This document shows, piece by piece, positions 61,349 through 64,000 of a stretch of 64,000 bases of DNA (position 1 is the first letter of the stretch; each line of letters opens with the position of its first letter). The stretch comes from PALSA-1006 sp963733265 (GTDB lineage Bacteria; Pseudomonadota; Gammaproteobacteria; Burkholderiales; Gallionellaceae). A model generated the notes under the pieces. The model was not told the DNA's origin, searched no databases, and saw nothing but the letters and a program-made list of their open reading frames with translations. The translations under genes were made by a program, and so were the position numbers. The stretch covers positions 1,426,001-1,490,000 of the forward strand of contig CAVTCF010000001.1 of assembly GCA_963733265.1 (NCBI GenBank), read 5' to 3'.

Positions 61349-61453
61349 ATGAAGCGGCTCATTCAGGGCGAAGACAGAACTCAGGCAACGATGTTTCCAG
61401 AACTGCTCGACGACTACGTAGCAGAAGCCAATCTGAATGAATCAAATGTGTGA
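61349..61453 (+). pseudogene. IS1182-family transposase N-terminal fragment
   Basis: A 34-residue frame MKRLIQGEDRTQATMFPELL followed by DDYVAEANLNESNV matches the N-terminus of IS1182-type transposases (usually MKRFIQGEDR with DDYVAEDNPVR). The frame stops at TGA 61453, right before the IS110-type element, so the rest was lost or displaced by it. It is evidence of nested insertions in this gap. Confidence 0.7.
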
Positions 61454-61619
61454 GTTCGATAATGTCCGGTTTGCGGAATCGAATTCATTCTGACCTATGA
61501 CCGAAATGGGTATTTTCCGTCGATTGCAAATGATAATCATGTAGCCGGCCTCCTAGCTGCGTAGTTGCAGCAAGGGTAAAGTTTAAGGTGCGAACCAAAC
61601 CTAACCCAAGGAGACCGAC
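61454..61619 (+). other. 5' non-coding end of the second IS110-family element
   Basis: 166 bp upstream of the transposase. It contains tgataatcatgtag and an AGGAG ribosome site for the transposase. IS110-type elements carry a structured bridge RNA in one non-coding end, and this flank is one candidate location. No strong long hairpin is visible here, in contrast to the 3' flank. Confidence 0.3.
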
Positions 61620-62636
61620 ATGAAGAAGTATATCGGAATTGATCTGCATTCGAACAACAGCGTGGTGGTTGTAACAGACGAAGAAGACCGCATCATTTTT
61701 CAAAAGCGTCTGGCAAACAAGCTGAATGAAATACTGGCGTCGCTTGCGCCATACCAGGAGGAAACCGTTGGTGTGGTGATTGAATCGACCTACAACTGGT
61801 ATTGGCTGGTGGATGGCTTGCAGGATGCGGGGTATCAGGTGCATCTGGCGAACCCTTCGGCGATCAAGAAATACGAAGGGCTGAAGTTTAGCGGAGACTT
61901 CGCAGACGCAGCCTACCTTGCACATCTGCTGCGCCTTGGCTTATTGCCTGAGGGCTATATTTTTCCACGGGAGCTACGTGCAGTACGAGATCTTGCACGA
62001 AAGAGGATGCAACTGGTGCGCTGCCGGACGGCACAGATTTTATCTATCGAGGGCATTCTGGTACGGGAAACCGGTGGTCGAATGAGCGGCGAGAAGGTCA
62101 AGACGATGACAACCGAAACAGTTGCAGCATTTGGTTTTGTGCCCGATGTAACTTTGGCGATGGAGTCCAACCGAATAATCTGCCAGGCACTGCAGCAGCA
62201 GATCAAGATACTGGAGGAACGATTGGAATCGGAGGTGAAACTGCAACCGGGATACCGACTCATCAAAACGATTCCCGGAATAGGTCAAGTACTGGCCACG
62301 ACGATCATGCTTGAAGCTGGCCCCGTGTCACGGTTTGCGGATGTCGGAAACTTCAGTTCTTACTGCCGCTGTGTTGACAGTCTACGCGAAAGTAATGGCA
62401 AAAAGAAAGGATCAGGCAATACCAAGAACGGTAATAGATATCTAGCCTGGGCATTCATGGAAGCGGCGAACTTTGCGTTACGCTATTGCCCGGAGGCCAA
62501 GCGCTTTTATGAGCGCAAGAAGAATCGGACCAATCGGATCGTGGCGCTCAAGTCAGTTGCGCACAAGTTGGCTCGCGCAAGTTATTACATCTTGCGAGAC
62601 CAACAACCGTTCGACGTAAAAAGATGTTTTGTTTAG
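61620..62636 (+). CDS. IS110-family transposase (second element)
   Basis: A 338-residue DEDD transposase, unlike the one at 41507. It has the first Asp in YIGIDLHSNNSVVVVT, Glu in VGVVIESTYNWYWL, and Asp residues in LKFSGDFADAAYLAHLLRLG; the C-terminal part reads KTIPGIGQVLATTIMLEAG and ends VALKSVAHKLARASYYILRDQ, typical of this branch. AAGGAG 9 nt upstream supports ATG 61620. The gene is intact. Confidence 0.93.
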   Translation: MKKYIGIDLHSNNSVVVVTDEEDRIIFQKRLANKLNEILASLAPYQEETVGVVIESTYNWYWLVDGLQDAGYQVHLANPSAIKKYEGLKFSGDFADAAYLAHLLRLGLLPEGYIFPRELRAVRDLARKRMQLVRCRTAQILSIEGILVRETGGRMSGEKVKTMTTETVAAFGFVPDVTLAMESNRIICQALQQQIKILEERLESEVKLQPGYRLIKTIPGIGQVLATTIMLEAGPVSRFADVGNFSSYCRCVDSLRESNGKKKGSGNTKNGNRYLAWAFMEAANFALRYCPEAKRFYERKKNRTNRIVALKSVAHKLARASYYILRDQQPFDVKRCFV

Positions 62637-63247
62637 AGTTTGGCCAAAGGCGTTGAGCCAGGTTAACGGACTGGAGTCAAACCACTTCGAATGATTGGAC
62701 AACGCCTTTGTGCCATCTGTTTTGTGCAACACTGAATCGCCCAAGCCGTGAGCCACTTAAGGACTGGAGTCGAAATAATGACAGCCACGTTGAATGTAAC
62801 AACCAATTGGACACGTCTTGGCACCAAAGTTTCTCTGGGACGGCAAAAGCCGTCAGGGCTTTCGTAAAGCATTACGATAAGCTTGATCTCGATGGGTGTC
62901 TGGTGCGATTCTCTTCGCAACCAATTGAATGAGAAAACGGGTGCGGTTAAGTTTGCAAAAAGCAAGGTGGCATGGCTTTATGCTTCGTAGTAGCGCAACT
63001 AGATTGCGATGGTTATATTTTGCACTTGACTACCGGCCGACTAATGGGTGTCGGTTTTCGGGTAATTCAATTTTCAATTGCATTAAACATAGGCAATAAA
63101 AAACATTCGTAATAATCTGAAGGCTTGTGTTTGACCAGGTTTGAGCTAATACAAATAAATAATATTGTCAGCAATACTTCGGTCTGGTCTAGAGTTTTGT
63201 TGCCAGCGCTGGATTTTTTAACGGTATATACAAATAGTTAGTTGTAT
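62637..63247. other. 3' non-coding end of IS110 element and gap before carA
   Basis: The first part (to about 62990) belongs to the transposable element by position and composition. The remainder is AT-rich and shows no gene. The element's right boundary is not clear. Confidence 0.4.
62643..62714 (+). ncRNA. Long hairpin in the 3' end of the second IS110 element (bridge-RNA candidate)
   Basis: CAAAGGCGTTG (62645-62655) and its exact complement CAACGCCTTTG (62700-62710) form an 11-bp stem, extendable by GGC/GCC past a one-base bulge, enclosing a 44-nt loop. It starts 7 nt after the transposase stop. The motif GGACTGGAGTC occurs inside the loop (62668-62678) and again at 62761-62771. Such a structure in a non-coding end fits the bridge-RNA idea for IS110-family elements; it is not proven here. 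Confidence 0.4.
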
Positions 63248-63276
63248 TTGATGCCTATCACCACTTCGGCTATAAT
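63248..63276 (+). promoter_or_regulatory. Sigma-70 promoter of carA
   Basis: TTGATG (63248-63253) and TATAAT (63271-63276) with 17-bp spacing, upstream of the carA leader hairpin. Box quality and spacing are near consensus. Confidence 0.75.
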
Positions 63277-63292
63277 ACTCGACAGTCCAAAG

Positions 63293-63319
63293 GCGGGATG
63301 AACGAACGGTTCGTCCCGC
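63293..63319 (+). promoter_or_regulatory. Leader hairpin of carA
   Basis: The arms GCGGGATGAAC and GTTCGTCCCGC (63293-63303 and 63309-63319), with one G-U pair, form an 11-bp stem with a 5-nt loop, located between promoter and start codon. A hairpin in this place is common upstream of betaproteobacterial carA and could be an attenuator or a 5' stabiliser; the U-tract is weak, so I do not call it a terminator. Confidence 0.6.
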
Positions 63320-63349
63320 TTCTTTATGTCCAGTTTGAGGAGTATTCCG

Positions 63350-64000
63350 GTGTCGTTAACAAGTCCTGCCATTTTAGTTTTAGCCGATGGGACTGTGTTT
63401 CGCGGGACAGCCATCGGCGCTTCCGGCAGCAGCGTCGGCGAGGTGGTTTTCAACACGTCCATTACCGGCTATCAGGAAATTCTGACTGATCCGTCTTATT
63501 GCAGGCAGATCGTTACGCTGACTTATCCGCACATTGGCAATGTTGGCTGTAATCCCGAGGATGTGGAGTCGCGTCAGGTATTCGCCAGCGGATTGATTAT
63601 TCGCGATCTTTCCATGACGGTGAGTAATTTCCGCAGTACCCAGTCATTGCCGGAATATCTCAAGGCAAATAATGTGGTTGCCATTGCCGGGATCGATACG
63701 CGCAAGTTGACGCGCATTCTGCGCAGCAAAGGCGCGCAGAACGGTTGTATTGCCACGGGTGAAAATGTGGAAGCGGCACTGGCTGCGGCCAGGGGTTTTG
63801 CCGGGCTTGCGGGCATGGACTTGGCGCAAGTTGTTAGCTGTGACAAATCTTATGACTGGCAGCAGCGAGAATGGAAATTGGGGGCGGGGTATCGTGACAG
63901 CACAGAATCAAAATTTCATGTGGTGGCGTATGACTTTGGCGTAAAGCGCAACATTTTACGTATGCTGGCTGAGCGTGGTTGTCGCATTACTGTTGTTCCC
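63350..64000 (+). CDS. carA: Carbamoyl-phosphate synthase small subunit CarA (cut at right edge)
   Basis: CarA provides ammonia from glutamine for carbamoyl phosphate synthesis, feeding arginine and pyrimidine pathways. 217 codons are seen, beginning with GTG 63350 after a GAGGAG site 7 nt upstream. Visible blocks are ILVLADGTVFRGTAIGASGS, GEVVFNTSITGYQEILTDPSY, LTYPHIGNVGCNPEDVES, VAIAGIDTRKLTRILRSKGAQNG and VVAYDFGVKRNILRMLAERG. The glutaminase Cys domain lies beyond the window. Confidence 0.95.
   Translation, partial: MSLTSPAILVLADGTVFRGTAIGASGSSVGEVVFNTSITGYQEILTDPSYCRQIVTLTYPHIGNVGCNPEDVESRQVFASGLIIRDLSMTVSNFRSTQSLPEYLKANNVVAIAGIDTRKLTRILRSKGAQNGCIATGENVEAALAAARGFAGLAGMDLAQVVSCDKSYDWQQREWKLGAGYRDSTESKFHVVAYDFGVKRNILRMLAERGCRITVVP

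Noticed and set aside
1..64000. CRISPR array, phage or toxin-antitoxin pair
   Set aside because: No spaced direct-repeat array, phage structural gene or paired small toxin/antitoxin genes were seen.

Overview
The window looks like a chromosomal segment of a betaproteobacterium, most likely an autotrophic Nitrosomonadales or Gallionellaceae-type bacterium. This rests on gene order and protein style: pal, a Mo-cofactor operon, ispDF, sdhCDAB-sdhE-gltA-sucAB, hrcA-nadK-recN-bamE-dapB-carA, a CbbY-like phosphatase and a 2-oxoacid:ferredoxin oxidoreductase. The lineage is inferred by eye, not by any search.

Layout. 1-495: 3'-cut pal. 739-4758: tight molybdenum-cofactor operon moaC-moaD-moaE-mobB-mobA-moeA-mogA, with moeA split by a frameshift. 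4760-10598: two small membrane proteins, greB, ispD-ispF-tsaB-rimI-UDG, and a REC-GGDEF diguanylate cyclase split at a G7 tract. 10693-15379 (minus): three-gene operon of a GltD-like flavo-iron-sulfur protein plus gamma-alpha fused and beta subunits of a 2-oxoacid:ferredoxin oxidoreductase. 15634-19918: CbbY-like phosphatase, queD, and a DUF58/transglutaminase pair. 20374-30156: oxidative TCA operon sdhC-D-A-B-sdhE-gltA-sucA-sucB plus an AcuI/YhdH-type reductase, followed by tRNA-Leu(UAG). 30301-32250: AT-rich patch with two small orphan genes and an IS630-like MITE. 32254-37797: yejABEF peptide ABC importer. 37937-40777: small His-rich secreted protein, MltD transglycosylase and a YcgR-type PilZ protein.

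40900-54660 is accessory. It holds a MITE-like element, an IS110-family element, a chemotaxis locus reduced by deletions (cheB piece, intact cheR, cheA piece joined to what looks like a receptor tail) and a truncated Bcr/CflA transporter with its divergent regulator. It continues with an IS630 remnant, then small genes of mixed composition (AraC/NmrA/SnoaL, PTP-like, DUF1697, DUF4431, MarR, SRPBCC), and ends with an intact IS4-family insertion with 9-bp target duplications. 54976-61129 returns to core genes (hemH, hrcA, nadK, recN, bamE, dapB). A second IS110-family element and an IS1182 scrap (61349-62990) separate dapB from carA, which has a good promoter and leader hairpin and runs off the right edge.

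Biologically, the most notable combination is a complete 2-oxoglutarate dehydrogenase route (sucAB) within 10 kb of a three-subunit ferredoxin-type 2-oxoacid oxidoreductase carrying its own NAD(P)H-type electron module. The three internal frameshifts (moeA, REC-GGDEF, nadK) include two at 7-G runs and one in a normally essential gene, so sequence error must be excluded before they are called pseudogenes. I did not see a CRISPR array, phage or obvious new defence system.
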